A DNA stretch of 64,000 bases from Mesobacillus maritimus (GCF_019749255.1 NZ_JACWFH010000026.1:1-64000), one strand, 5' to 3'; shown: positions 1 to 8,374, counted from the first letter of the stretch. Notes: generated by a model not told the origin, from the sequence alone. Numbers and translations: made by a program.

Positions 1-74
1 GTCGGGGGTTAGTCACCCCCTCCTACTCGATTGCTTTTTCATAAAATTTATAGCTTTTGAAAGCTAATTCGAAA

Positions 75-108
75 AACCTCAATTTTTAGAATTTTTAGAA
101 TTGAGGTT
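75..108. terminator. Hairpin upstream of the acyl-CoA ligase
   Basis: A perfect 10-bp inverted repeat (AACCTCAATT / AATTGAGGTT) encloses an AT-rich loop. Read on the minus strand the stem is followed by TTTTTCG, so it could end a transcript running leftward, but no minus-strand gene is visible to its right. It could also be an upstream regulatory structure. Role uncertain. Confidence 0.35.
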
Positions 109-148
109 GAATATTTCAAAGAATCAAGTATACTTATACTATATATGC

Positions 149-166
149 ATACTAACTGGTTGGTAA
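149..166. promoter_or_regulatory. Candidate TetR operator upstream of acyl-CoA ligase
   Basis: The partial palindrome ATACTAACTGGTTGGTAA closely matches a second site at 2683-2700 (ATACCAACTGGTCAGTAT). Both lie upstream of acyl-CoA genes and near a TetR-family gene, so binding by that regulator is inferred. A weak SigA-like promoter (TTGAAT at 107-112, TATACT at 129-134) lies just upstream, which would place the operator across the transcription start. Confidence 0.45.
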
Positions 167-302
167 AGGTTACTTTGGAGTAGTCTTGGAGTGCTTTTTC
201 TCCACAAATGAAAGCGTGTTCAAAGGTGTTTATAGAAGCCATATTTATAGGACTTAAACAAAAAGATGTGTTTTTTTCGAATCGAAATTGGGAGGTAGGA
301 GT

Positions 303-1922
303 ATGAGTCAGAGAAAGAAATGGTTAGACCTTTATCCTGAAAATGTTGCAAAGGATCTAGAAATTCCAAAGAAGTCTCTACCTGAGATGCTGGGAGAAAC
401 TGTCGCAAAGTACCCAGATCATAAAGCGTTATCCTTTTTTGGTAGGAAATTAACGTACCGGGAACTTCAAGGTGGGGTCTTAGGTTTTGCAGCTGCCCTC
501 CAATCGAAAGGTGTGCAAAAAGGAGAGCGGGTTGCAATTATGCTACCAAATTGCCCTCAATATGTTATTAGTTATTATGGAATTCTTTCTTCGGGTGGGA
601 TTGTTACCCAGATCAATCCGATGCTTGTGGAACGAGAACTTGAATATATCTTAAACGATTCGGGGACAGAAACAATCATTGTTTTAGATGCGCTATATCC
701 AAAGGTGAAGAATGTTCAAGAAAATACGAGTGTGAAGAATGTAATCGTCGTCAGCCTACAACCTTCGGGACAGAGTTTTGATTCAGATTATACATTTGAA
801 AGCTTCTTGGCAAGTGCTACACAATCATTTACTCCAGTGGAAATTGAGCCTGAACATGATGTTGCTATTCTTCAATATACAGGAGGGACAACAGGGCGCT
901 CTAAGGGAGCAATGTTGACGCATCGGAATATTTTTGCAAATGTGTTTCAATGCTACGAGTTTTTTAAAGATGAAATGAAAATTGCCCAAGAAAAAATTCT
1001 GACGGTTATTCCGCTATTTCATGTTTTTGGGATGACGTCCTGTATGAATCTATCAATCTTTACAGCTGCAGAGTCGATTATGCTTCCAAGGTTTGAACTT
1101 GAAGAGGTACTTAATACCATTAAACAAGAACAACCAAGCATTTTCCCAGGTGTCCCAACGATGTATGTAGCGATTACCAATCATCCAAATGCAGAAAAGT
1201 ACGGAATTGATAGTATTCGAACATGTAACAGTGGCAGTGCCCCAATGCCTGTTGAGTTGTTGAAGGAGTTTGAAGGGAAAACTGGTTCGAAAATCCTAGA
1301 AGGTTATGGCTTATCTGAAGCTTCTCCGACGACCCATTGTAATCCACATTTTGCAGACAGGAAACCAGGCAGTGTCGGAATAGGGGTTCCATCTACAGAT
1401 TACAAAATTGTTGACCTAGCTGATGGTGAGACGGAAGTTCCAGTAGGTGAACTTGGTGAAATCATTATTAAAGGTCCCCAAGTAATGAAAGGGTATTGGA
1501 ATATGCCAGAAGAGACAGCTGCGACCTTGAAGAATGGTTGGCTCTATACAGGTGATATAGGGAGAGTAGATGAAGAAGGGTATCTTTATATTGTTGATCG
1601 GAAAAAAGATATGATCATCGCCAGTGGATACAATATTTATCCACGTGATGTTGAGGAGGTTCTCTATGAACATCCTTCCGTTCAGGAAGCTGTAGTTATT
1701 GGCGTTCCAGACCCATATCGTGGGGAAACCGTTAAAGCTGTAATTGTACAAAAGGCGGGGAAAGCAGCGACTGAGGAAGAAATCATTAAATATTGCAAGG
1801 ATAATATGGCAGCATATAGAGTTCCGTCTATTGTTGAGTTTCGTAAAGAACTCCCAAAAACTGCAGTCGGAAAAATATTGCGTAGAGCTTTGAGAGATGA
1901 AGTTAAAAGTAACAACAAGTAA
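303..1922 (+). CDS. Long-chain acyl-CoA ligase (AMP-forming), FadD/Lcf-like
   Basis: Activates fatty or other carboxylic acids to acyl-CoA through an acyl-adenylate, the entry step of beta-oxidation. The 539-residue length is normal for the family. The AMP-binding P-loop YTGGTTGRSKGAML lies near residue 190, the YGLSEASP motif near 340, and the C-terminal hinge GDIGRVDEEGYLYIVDRKKD near 420, followed by GYNIYPRDVEE. The penultimate catalytic-lysine region PKTAVGKILRR is present at the C-terminus. The start is set at ATG 303 because GGGAGGTAGGAG lies just before it; an upstream TTG at 288 would overlap that site. It leads the acyl-CoA cluster and is probably controlled by the TetR-type operator upstream. 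Substrate chain length cannot be read from sequence. Confidence 0.93.
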   Translation: MSQRKKWLDLYPENVAKDLEIPKKSLPEMLGETVAKYPDHKALSFFGRKLTYRELQGGVLGFAAALQSKGVQKGERVAIMLPNCPQYVISYYGILSSGGIVTQINPMLVERELEYILNDSGTETIIVLDALYPKVKNVQENTSVKNVIVVSLQPSGQSFDSDYTFESFLASATQSFTPVEIEPEHDVAILQYTGGTTGRSKGAMLTHRNIFANVFQCYEFFKDEMKIAQEKILTVIPLFHVFGMTSCMNLSIFTAAESIMLPRFELEEVLNTIKQEQPSIFPGVPTMYVAITNHPNAEKYGIDSIRTCNSGSAPMPVELLKEFEGKTGSKILEGYGLSEASPTTHCNPHFADRKPGSVGIGVPSTDYKIVDLADGETEVPVGELGEIIIKGPQVMKGYWNMPEETAATLKNGWLYTGDIGRVDEEGYLYIVDRKKDMIIASGYNIYPRDVEEVLYEHPSVQEAVVIGVPDPYRGETVKAVIVQKAGKAATEEEIIKYCKDNMAAYRVPSIVEFRKELPKTAVGKILRRALRDEVKSNNK

Positions 1923-1950
1923 AAAACGTATGCACGTTGATGGTTATTAG

Positions 1951-1980
1951 CAATAATCTTCTGTTTAACCAAGATTATTG
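1951..1980 (+). terminator. Hairpin after acyl-CoA ligase
   Basis: The 10-bp inverted repeat CAATAATCTT / AAGATTATTG has a 10-nt loop but no clear T-run after it (GTTACCC). It is either a weak terminator or a processing structure between the ligase and the TetR gene. Confidence 0.4.
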
Positions 1981-2067
1981 TTACCCGGAGTGATTAAATA
2001 GGCTAGGGCGAATGCTGTTGTGGTATAATTTTTCTCATAATATAGGAAGATTGTGAGGCTGTATAGC

Positions 2068-2631
2068 GTGAAAGAAAAAATAACCGAACAAAGCATTCGC
2101 CTTTTTGAGAAAAAAGGTTTTACTGAAACATCTATCCAGGATATTGTTGATTCTTTAGGTGTTACAAAAGGTACGTATTACTACTACTTTTCCAGCAAAG
2201 AAGAATTGCTCATGGACATCCATATAAAATATATTAAAAACCTTGTGGAGGCCCAAGAAAAAATCCTTTATAACGAGCAGAATAACTGTAAGGAAAAGCT
2301 AGCAGAGATTGTATACATGCTGATTGGGAATATTGACAGTCAAGGTCCTAGTGCCAAAATTTTCTTTCGTGAAATGAAAAATCTAAAACCAGAGCATCTT
2401 GAAAAAATCATTCCAATCCGCGATCAATTTCGGATTAATATTGAACAATTGATCAAAGAAGGCATTGATAAAGGGGAATTCAAAGAACATTTGAATGCGC
2501 CCATCATAGCATTAGGAGTACTTGGTGTTACGAACTGGAGTTATCAGTGGTTCAAGCCTAATGGAAGCAAAAGTGCCAGGGAAGTGTCTGATATTTTTGT
2601 AGATATGATCTTAAATGGGGTAGCTAGGTAA
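2068..2631 (+). CDS. TetR/AcrR-family transcriptional regulator
   Basis: A 187-residue repressor with the typical N-terminal helix-turn-helix (residues about 20-45: TSIQDIVDSLGVTKGTYYYY followed by FSSKEELL) and an all-helical ligand-binding C-terminal part. GTG 2068 has GTGAGG nine bases upstream; GTG 2053 is also in frame but is badly spaced from AGGAAG. Its position inside an acyl-CoA gene cluster suggests it senses an acyl-CoA and represses the cluster, as FadR- and LiuR-like TetR proteins do. The two matching operators at 149-166 and 2683-2700 fit this. The actual ligand is unknown. Confidence 0.9.
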   Translation: MKEKITEQSIRLFEKKGFTETSIQDIVDSLGVTKGTYYYYFSSKEELLMDIHIKYIKNLVEAQEKILYNEQNNCKEKLAEIVYMLIGNIDSQGPSAKIFFREMKNLKPEHLEKIIPIRDQFRINIEQLIKEGIDKGEFKEHLNAPIIALGVLGVTNWSYQWFKPNGSKSAREVSDIFVDMILNGVAR

Positions 2632-2636
2632 AAAAA

Positions 2637-2670
2637 AATAAGGCGGGGGAGACAGGTTCTTCCGCTTATT
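2637..2670 (+). terminator. Hairpin after tetR
   Basis: AATAAGgCGG pairs with CCGCTTATT around a loop containing GACAGG. It lies between the TetR gene and the thioesterase. The T-tract is short (TTATTTAT), so termination may be partial. Confidence 0.4.
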
Positions 2671-2682
2671 TATGTCTAAAAC

Positions 2683-2700
2683 ATACCAACTGGTCAGTAT
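2683..2700. promoter_or_regulatory. Second candidate TetR operator
   Basis: ATACCAACTGGTCAGTAT is an 18-bp imperfect palindrome (12 of 18 positions symmetric) that shares its core with the site at 149-166. It lies about 35 bases before the thioesterase start, so it would control a second transcript covering the thioesterase and the genes after it. Operator function is inferred from symmetry, recurrence and context. Confidence 0.45.
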
Positions 2701-2734
2701 TAAAACTGGATATGATATGAGAGGAGGTGGCTGG

Positions 2735-3136
2735 GTGGAAGAAATACAAGTAACCGTGAGATTTGGTGAAACCGATGCTTTAGGGCATGTAAATAATACA
2801 AGCTACTTTATTTACCTTGAGGAAGCGAGGATTCGGTTTATAGAAGCGCTGGGATTTGATATGAATGTAGAATATTGGAATTTTATCCTTGCTTCAACAA
2901 AGCTTGATTTTATTAATCAAGGTTTTTTTAATCAAGTTCTTGCAATCAAAACATATGTATCAAAAGTGGGAACAAAAAGTTTTGAGCTCATACATGAGAT
3001 TATATGTAGTCAGACTGGAGAACTTGTCGCAAAAGGAAACGCTGTCATGGTTTATTTTGATTTTGAACTGCAGAAAAGTAGTCAGATACCAGAAGACATA
3101 AGAGAGCAATTAACACAGCACTTCGTCAGTCAATAA
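2735..3136 (+). CDS. Acyl-CoA thioesterase (4HBT/hotdog family)
   Basis: Hotdog-fold thioesterase, about 133 residues with this start. The N-terminal motif VRFGETDALGHVNNTSYF contains the Asp and the HVNN segment typical of 4-hydroxybenzoyl-CoA/YbgC-like thioesterases, followed by YLEEARIRF. GTG 2735 is chosen because GAGAGGAGG lies just upstream and the homologous core begins directly after it; the ATG at 2672 would add 21 residues covering the operator. It probably hydrolyses an acyl-CoA made or used by the neighbouring enzymes. Substrate unknown. Confidence 0.85.
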   Translation: MEEIQVTVRFGETDALGHVNNTSYFIYLEEARIRFIEALGFDMNVEYWNFILASTKLDFINQGFFNQVLAIKTYVSKVGTKSFELIHEIICSQTGELVAKGNAVMVYFDFELQKSSQIPEDIREQLTQHFVSQ

Positions 3137-3177
3137 GAGACTGAATCTTCTTTAAATTAAGTGGGAGGAGCGGTTAT

Positions 3178-4248
3178 ATGCGTCAAAAAATAGGTGAAGA
3201 TACGATTCCAGTGCGAAAAGGGGAGGAGTTAGATGTCACGACCCTTGAGTGGTTTTTAAGGAAAAATATTGATGGACTTCCATATGAAAGACTAGAGGTT
3301 AGGCAATTCTCTGCAGGGCACTCAAATTTAACGTATCAATTAAAAATAGGAGATTGGGAGGCCGTTCTCAGGAGACCGCCGTTGGGACCGGTTGCCCCTA
3401 AAGCCCATGATATGGAAAGGGAACATAAAATCATTTCAGAAATTCACTCGCTGTTCTCCCCAGCCCCCAATCCTATTTTATTTTCAAATGATCTTACTGT
3501 CGTAGGAAGCCCGTTTCAAATTATGGAACGAAAACATGGAGTTGTCTTAGACACTACTTTTCCAGAGTCAATTACTCCTACGGAGGAAAATTGCAGGCGG
3601 GTATCTGAGATAATGGTCGATCGTTTGGCAGAATTACATTCGATTGATTATCGAAAAACAAAACTTGGAGAAATATCAAAACCAGAAGGATTTATGGAAC
3701 GACAAGTTCACGGATGGATTGGTCGTTATGAACGAGCAAAAACAGATGATATTAAAGAAGCAGATATCTTAACACAGTGGTTAGCCAAACACAGTCCAAA
3801 AAAACACGAAGCAGCCATTATTCATTATGATTATAAATTAAACAATGCCATGTTTAACCCTGAATTAACGGAAATGGTTGGTTTATTTGATTGGGAAATG
3901 ACCACTGTTGGAGATCCACTTGCTGATTTGGGGGTTGCTCTTGGCTATTGGTTACAAGAGGATGACCCAGATATGTTGAAAAAAGGATTTAGTAAACCCT
4001 CTGTTACAGTTAATCCAGGATTCTTATCAAGGAATGAATTCATAGAAAGATATGCAAAGAAGAGCGGACGTGATGTAACAGATATCAACTTTTATTTAAC
4101 GTTTGCTTACTTTAAACTCGCGGTTATTCTTCAACAAATTTATTACCGCTATAAAAAAGGACAAACAAATGATACAAGGTTTGCCAACTTTGACGAGACG
4201 GTCCGCAACTTGATTATGTATGGGACTCATGTAGCTTTTAGTAAATAG
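3178..4248 (+). CDS. APH-fold phosphotransferase, acyl-CoA-associated type
   Basis: A 356-residue aminoglycoside-phosphotransferase/choline-kinase-fold protein. The catalytic loop is HYDYKLNNAMFN (near residue 215) and the metal-binding Asp is in GLFDWEMTTVGDPLADLG. The N-terminal part has the RQFSAGHSNLTY nucleotide loop and the VLRRPPLGPVAPKAHDM block seen in the bacterial relatives of the kinase domain of ACAD10/ACAD11. Those proteins sit next to acyl-CoA dehydrogenases and phosphorylate hydroxyacyl substrates, so a role in handling hydroxy fatty acids is plausible here. ATG 3178 follows GGGAGGAG. An antibiotic-resistance role is unlikely given the context. Confidence 0.82.
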   Translation: MRQKIGEDTIPVRKGEELDVTTLEWFLRKNIDGLPYERLEVRQFSAGHSNLTYQLKIGDWEAVLRRPPLGPVAPKAHDMEREHKIISEIHSLFSPAPNPILFSNDLTVVGSPFQIMERKHGVVLDTTFPESITPTEENCRRVSEIMVDRLAELHSIDYRKTKLGEISKPEGFMERQVHGWIGRYERAKTDDIKEADILTQWLAKHSPKKHEAAIIHYDYKLNNAMFNPELTEMVGLFDWEMTTVGDPLADLGVALGYWLQEDDPDMLKKGFSKPSVTVNPGFLSRNEFIERYAKKSGRDVTDINFYLTFAYFKLAVILQQIYYRYKKGQTNDTRFANFDETVRNLIMYGTHVAFSK

Positions 4249-4374
4249 AAAACCGCTGTGTTTGATTTTCCAATCCATGGAATTGAGCGGAAATCAACAT
4301 CCACGTTTTACACAGGTATGATAAAAATAGTTTGCTAGATTCCGACATGAATAAATAAAACAAGAGGTGTAGAA

Positions 4375-5136
4375 ATGCAAAAAATCCACCTTCTGCTTAA
4401 GAAGGAAGAACTAAATGAAGAGAAAATAGAATCAGGAAAAAAAATAGCTGTGGTTCTCGATGTATTGCTTGCGACAACAACCATAACATCAGCACTACAT
4501 AACGGGGCCAAAGAAGTAATCCCGGTTATGAATAGCGAAGAAGCCCTTGAAGTTGCAAAAGCGATTCCGGCAAATGATTGCGTCATCGCAGGGGAATATG
4601 AAGCAAAACCGATTGATGGTTTCGTATACCCTAGTCCAACGCTTATTAGCAAAATGATTAAAGATAAAACTTTAATTCTATCGACAACAAATGGCACAGT
4701 TGCACTTCGAAAGTCTGCTGGTGCGACGAAAGTCTTTATTGCGGCTTTGGTGAATAATCCATATGTAGCAAAGGCTATTCAGAAGGAAAAGGAAGCTGAA
4801 ACAATTGTCGTGGTTTGTTCTGGAAATTCTACTGGGTTCAGCTTAGAGGACTTTTATGGTGCAGGTCATTTCATTCAATGTCTCGTAGGAAATCAACGAG
4901 AAGAGTACGAATTAACGGATTCTGCGCTAGCTGCACTGATGTTTTATCAAGGTAGGGTGGAAGCTTCAAAGCAAACCTTAGCTGATTCTTTCGTTGGTCG
5001 GATGTTTACTCGACATGAGGGAGAGGAAGACCTGCAATTAGCTGCTGAAAAGGGGGCAATTGATCTTGTTCCGATTCTCAAAGATGGAAAAGTAGTTTGC
5101 TCAGGTAAAGGGATAGAAGTAAAAACAAATAATTAG
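4375..5136 (+). CDS. ComB-family 2-phosphosulfolactate phosphatase-like protein
   Basis: A 253-residue protein matching the ComB family (2-phosphosulfolactate phosphatase, also represented by B. subtilis YitC). Recognisable blocks are VVLDVLLATTTITSALHNGA near residue 25, GEYEAKPIDGF near 75, LSTTNGTVAL near 103 and VVCSGNSTGFSLEDFYGAGH near 145. The classical enzyme removes phosphate from phosphosulfolactate in coenzyme M or sulfolactate synthesis, and no other such gene is near. It lies nine bases of spacer and an RBS before the SDR gene, so it appears to be co-transcribed with acyl-CoA enzymes. The family call is firm, the substrate is not. Confidence 0.8.
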   Translation: MQKIHLLLKKEELNEEKIESGKKIAVVLDVLLATTTITSALHNGAKEVIPVMNSEEALEVAKAIPANDCVIAGEYEAKPIDGFVYPSPTLISKMIKDKTLILSTTNGTVALRKSAGATKVFIAALVNNPYVAKAIQKEKEAETIVVVCSGNSTGFSLEDFYGAGHFIQCLVGNQREEYELTDSALAALMFYQGRVEASKQTLADSFVGRMFTRHEGEEDLQLAAEKGAIDLVPILKDGKVVCSGKGIEVKTNN

Positions 5137-5156
5137 ATAAAGAGGTGGGGAAAGAG

Positions 5157-5936
5157 ATGACTAGGTTTGCAGATTGTGTTGCAGTAATTACTGGAGCAGG
5201 TAGCGGAATTGGGAAGGCAGCAGCGGCACGGCTTGCTAGTGAGGGAGCAAAGGTTATTCTTGTTGGGAGAACTAGGTCCAAGTTAGAGACAGCCGCCAGA
5301 GAAATCAACCAACCAATGAGGATTCCAGCTGCTGAAATCTTTCCTGCTGATGTGACAGATGAGGAAGACTTAGTTGAGCTTGCCCAATATATTGAAGAAC
5401 AATATGGAGATTTCCATATTTTAATCAATAATGCTGGTGTCTCGAGCCAAGGAAAGATTCTCGATATGGATGTTAAGGATTGGGACTATGTTCAATCCGT
5501 TAACTTGAAGAGCGTTTTTCTGACAGCAAAAGTTCTAGGAGGTTTAATGGCCAAAGGAGCAGCCCGAACAAGGGGAAACGATAATCGAGCCATTGTAAAT
5601 GTTGCCTCACTTTCAGGGCATCAGGCAGGGGCACAAATCCCTCATTATAGCTCAGCTAAAGCAGCGGTAATCAATTTAACTAAATCTTTAGCCCTTGAAT
5701 TTGCCCAATACGGGATTAGAGTGAACTCTGTATCGCCGGGTTTTATTGAAACGCCGCTTACGGAGAGAGGCCTGCAAAATGATAAATTTTTGAAAGCCAT
5801 TGAGCGTAACACAGCTCTTCAAAGAGTAGGGAAAGCAGAGGAAATCGCGAATATTATTTCATTTATCGCATCAAGCGAAGCTTCCTATATGACAGGTTCA
5901 GATGTACTTGCTGATGGTGGCTGGTTAATTAAATAG
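5157..5936 (+). CDS. Short-chain dehydrogenase/reductase, FabG-like
   Basis: A classical SDR of 259 residues. It has the Rossmann motif TGAGSGIGK (residues 12-20), the NNAG motif, a catalytic Ser in NVASLSGHQ, and Tyr164/Lys168 in YSSAK. The PGFIETPL segment and the C-terminal GSDVLADGGWL are typical. ATG 5157 is preceded by AGAGGTGGGG; the GTG at 5145 lies inside that RBS and is rejected. Probably an NAD(P)-dependent 3-hydroxyacyl-CoA dehydrogenase or 3-oxoacyl reductase working with the adjacent enoyl-CoA hydratase. Confidence 0.9.
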   Translation: MTRFADCVAVITGAGSGIGKAAAARLASEGAKVILVGRTRSKLETAAREINQPMRIPAAEIFPADVTDEEDLVELAQYIEEQYGDFHILINNAGVSSQGKILDMDVKDWDYVQSVNLKSVFLTAKVLGGLMAKGAARTRGNDNRAIVNVASLSGHQAGAQIPHYSSAKAAVINLTKSLALEFAQYGIRVNSVSPGFIETPLTERGLQNDKFLKAIERNTALQRVGKAEEIANIISFIASSEASYMTGSDVLADGGWLIK

Positions 5937-5964
5937 GTTTATAGCGTCTAGAATGCTATAAACC
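5936..5964 (+). terminator. Perfect hairpin between SDR and enoyl-CoA hydratase
   Basis: GGTTTATAGC and GCTATAAACC form a perfect 10-bp stem with a 9-nt loop, starting inside the SDR stop region. No long T-run follows. It may reduce read-through or stabilise the upstream mRNA. Confidence 0.4.
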
Positions 5965-6035
5965 GTTAAATCATTTTAACAGTTGAAAAGTTATTTTAGA
6001 AAAATTCTTAATTAAAAAATAAAGGGGAAATGACC

Positions 6036-6815
6036 ATGAGTAGAGAAGATTTATTAATTAGCAAGGAAAATTCAGTTCTTTCTTTAACCCTTAATCGTCC
6101 AGAGAGTCTAAATGCTTTCAGCCCAGATATGATACTTGGCCTGACAAATTCTATTAAAGATGCGCAAACTGACCCAGAAGTGAAGGTCATTGTCTTATCT
6201 GGAGCGGGGAGATCATTTAGTGCAGGTGGAGATGTAAAGACAATGGGAGACAGAACGGCTACACATGCCTATGACCATATTGGGAGATTAAATGAGTTAA
6301 TTTTAACGATGAGAAATACGGAGAAGCCAATTATTGCAGCTGTACATGGCTTCGCTGCGGGAGCCGGTTTTAATTTAGCACTTGCATGTGATCTAATCAT
6401 TGCCGCTGAGGATAGTAAGTTTGCACTCAGTTTCTCAAAAGTTGGACTAATTTCTGATGGAGGTGGAGCTTACTTCTTACCTCGCCTAGTAGGTCCTCAT
6501 TTGGCAAAACAATTCTTTTTCAGCGGAGAGCCAGTATCTGCTAAGCGTATGTACGAGCTAGGCGTTATAAATGAACTAGTTCCTGCTGATCTACTACGTG
6601 AAGAAACACTGAAACTTGCTACTAATCTAGCATTTGGTCCAGGTCGTGCGTATGGAATGATGAAGAAGCTAATAGATCATTCACTTACGGCTACACTTGA
6701 TGAAATGTTAGAACAAGAAAGAATTACCCAGACGATGATGATTGCAACCGAAGACCATCAGGAAGGGGTAGCTGCTTTTAAAGAGAAAAGAAGACCTGTT
6801 TTTACAGGAAAATAG
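6036..6815 (+). CDS. Enoyl-CoA hydratase/isomerase (crotonase family)
   Basis: A crotonase-fold protein of 259 residues. The oxyanion-hole segments are GAGRSFSAGGDVKTMGD (near residue 55) and AAVHGFAAGAGFNLALACDL (near 100). Where classical hydratases have two catalytic Glu residues, this sequence reads SFSKVGLISDGGG, with an Asp at the second position. That pattern resembles PaaG-type isomerases, so an isomerase rather than hydratase role is possible. ATG 6036 is favoured over ATG 6030 because AAAGGGG is then at normal spacing. It probably acts with the SDR upstream and the MDR downstream. Confidence 0.88.
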   Translation: MSREDLLISKENSVLSLTLNRPESLNAFSPDMILGLTNSIKDAQTDPEVKVIVLSGAGRSFSAGGDVKTMGDRTATHAYDHIGRLNELILTMRNTEKPIIAAVHGFAAGAGFNLALACDLIIAAEDSKFALSFSKVGLISDGGGAYFLPRLVGPHLAKQFFFSGEPVSAKRMYELGVINELVPADLLREETLKLATNLAFGPGRAYGMMKKLIDHSLTATLDEMLEQERITQTMMIATEDHQEGVAAFKEKRRPVFTGK

Positions 6816-6831
6816 TTGGGGGAGATTTGTG

Positions 6832-7815
6832 ATGAAGGCAATACAATTCAAGGAATACGGCGGTCCAGAGGTTTTAAATACCATTGATGTTGAAAGGCCA
6901 GTTGCTACTGGACGAAATGTAGTCATTGAAGTTCATGCGGTTGGGGTGAACTATGCGGACACGGCAAGACGTGAAGGACAATATGTGGTGCCTACACCAC
7001 TTCCATATATTCCAGGAGCAGAGGTTGCAGGAGTTGTCGTTGAGGTGGGAGAAGAAGTAACAAGCGTAACACCTGGGACAAGGGTCGTAACCTTACTTGA
7101 GTCTGGGGGCTATGCAGAATATACCTTAGCCGACGAAAGAGGGTTAATCCCACTACCAGATCAGATTGACTATAGTACAGCAGCTGCTTTGCCTTTACAA
7201 GGGTTAAGTGCCTATCATGTCTTAAAGACTATGGGAAGACTTGAAAAAGGTGAAACAGTTTTGGTTCATGCTGCAGCAGGTGGAGTAGGGACCATTGCCG
7301 TACAACTTGCAAAAATCTTCGGTGCTGGGAAAGTAATTGCTACTGCTAGTACGCCTGAAAAATTAGAACTAGCTCGTGAAATGGGGGCAGATGTTTTAAT
7401 CAACTATACGGAGGAAGGCTGGGAACAGCAGGTTCGTGAAGCGACAGGGAAAAAAGGGGTCGATGTTGCGTTAGAAATGGCTGGGGGAGATGTCTTCTAT
7501 AAAACGCTAAAATGTCTAGCTCCATTTGGTAGACTTGTTGTCTTTGGCGTAGCGAGTGGAGAGCAAAGTAATTTTAACCCAGCTTCTTTAATGGCAAGAA
7601 ATCAATCAGTAATCGGATTTTTCCTTCCTCAAATTATGAGGAGACCGGAAATTCTGTTGCCAAGTATTCAGGAAATTTTCCAATATGTGATTGAAGGCAA
7701 GTTAAAGCTGACAATAGGTGGCACTTTCCCTCTAGAGCAAGCAAGAGAGGTACACACATTGCTACAGGGGAGAAAGACCACTGGAAAGTTAATCTTAGAG
7801 CCTATAAATCAATAA
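6832..7815 (+). CDS. Zinc-independent MDR oxidoreductase (quinone oxidoreductase-like)
   Basis: A 327-residue medium-chain dehydrogenase/reductase. The N-terminal GroES-like domain contains the family block VGVNYADTARREGQY. The NADPH-binding motif HAAAGGVGTIAVQLAK lies near residue 145, followed by the GADVLINY segment. No zinc-ligand cysteines are visible, as expected for the quinone oxidoreductase/enoyl reductase branch. ATG 6832 follows GGGGGAG; the GTG directly before it is a less likely start. It is the last gene of the acyl-CoA cluster, ahead of a strong terminator. Its substrate could be an enoyl-CoA or a quinone. Confidence 0.88.
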   Translation: MKAIQFKEYGGPEVLNTIDVERPVATGRNVVIEVHAVGVNYADTARREGQYVVPTPLPYIPGAEVAGVVVEVGEEVTSVTPGTRVVTLLESGGYAEYTLADERGLIPLPDQIDYSTAAALPLQGLSAYHVLKTMGRLEKGETVLVHAAAGGVGTIAVQLAKIFGAGKVIATASTPEKLELAREMGADVLINYTEEGWEQQVREATGKKGVDVALEMAGGDVFYKTLKCLAPFGRLVVFGVASGEQSNFNPASLMARNQSVIGFFLPQIMRRPEILLPSIQEIFQYVIEGKLKLTIGGTFPLEQAREVHTLLQGRKTTGKLILEPINQ

Positions 7816-7946
7816 GGTCTTCTAAATAAATATTGCTCCGATTCTAGAGCAACGAGTGTATCCATGCACTAAATTGTTAGATAAACATGCGTTGTTCTAT
7901 TTGTCGGTAAAGCAACATAGTAGTTAATGAGTAATATTCATTCATA

Positions 7947-7987
7947 AGAGCCATAAGGACTTCTTTTATCCTTGTGGCTCTTTTCTG
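7947..7987 (+). terminator. Rho-independent terminator of the acyl-CoA cluster
   Basis: A 13-bp stem (AGAGCCATAAGGA / TCCTTGTGGCTCT, one G-T pair) with a short loop is followed by TTTTCTGTTT. It ends the acyl-CoA transcription unit about 130 bases after the MDR gene. Confidence 0.85.
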
Positions 7988-8058
7988 TTTGATTCCTTGA
8001 ATATTGTTCTGTTGGCTACCACTAGTCCTGGGATAAAGTACATTCATGATTCTTTTTT

Positions 8059-8086
8059 CACCAATTTGAACCTCTTTCATAGAATA
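8059..8086 (+). promoter_or_regulatory. SigK-type sporulation promoter of spoVIF
   Basis: CACC at 8059-8062 and CATAGAATA at 8078-8086, separated by 15 bases, match the SigK pattern of an ACC -35 element and CATANNNTA -10 element. B. subtilis spoVIF is a late mother-cell gene, which supports this reading. Confidence 0.65.
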
Positions 8087-8116
8087 AGAGTAGTTCAAAA
8101 AGGGGCGTGATGGTTA

Positions 8117-8374
8117 ATGGATAATCAATTTTTTAAAGGCATTGAAAAGAAAACAGGTGTAAACATGAAGGATATCCTTGATTTAGCGAATTCTCTCCAA
8201 AATGCCAACTTTAAAGATGAGCACACCGTTCGTGGTGTCATCCGTAGAGTATCGCAAATTGCGAATAAACCAGTATCTAGAGAAATGGAAGATAAAATTG
8301 TTGAGTCCATCGTTAAAGACGGAAAACAGCTTGATATGAACCAGATTTCTAAAATGCTGAATAATAAAAAATAG
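8117..8374 (+). CDS. spoVIF: Stage VI sporulation protein F
   Basis: An 85-residue protein that matches SpoVIF (YjcC) along its length: FFKGIEKKTGVNMKDIL at the N-terminus, then HTVRGVIRRVSQIANKPV and the C-terminal ISKMLNNKK. SpoVIF is needed late in sporulation for proper spore-coat assembly. Only ATG 8117 is possible in this frame; AGGGG lies about 11 bases upstream. The SigK-like promoter and the adjacent yjcD reproduce the B. subtilis arrangement. Confidence 0.92.
   Translation: MDNQFFKGIEKKTGVNMKDILDLANSLQNANFKDEHTVRGVIRRVSQIANKPVSREMEDKIVESIVKDGKQLDMNQISKMLNNKK

Noticed and set aside
3178-4248. Aminoglycoside resistance phosphotransferase
   Set aside because: The fold is APH-like, but the sequence blocks and the acyl-CoA neighbours fit the ACAD10/11-associated branch.
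7929-7945. FadR-like box TGAGTAATATTCATTCA after the acyl-CoA cluster
   Set aside because: It resembles the B. subtilis FadR site but lies after the last gene and just before a terminator, with no promoter or gene start in a useful position.
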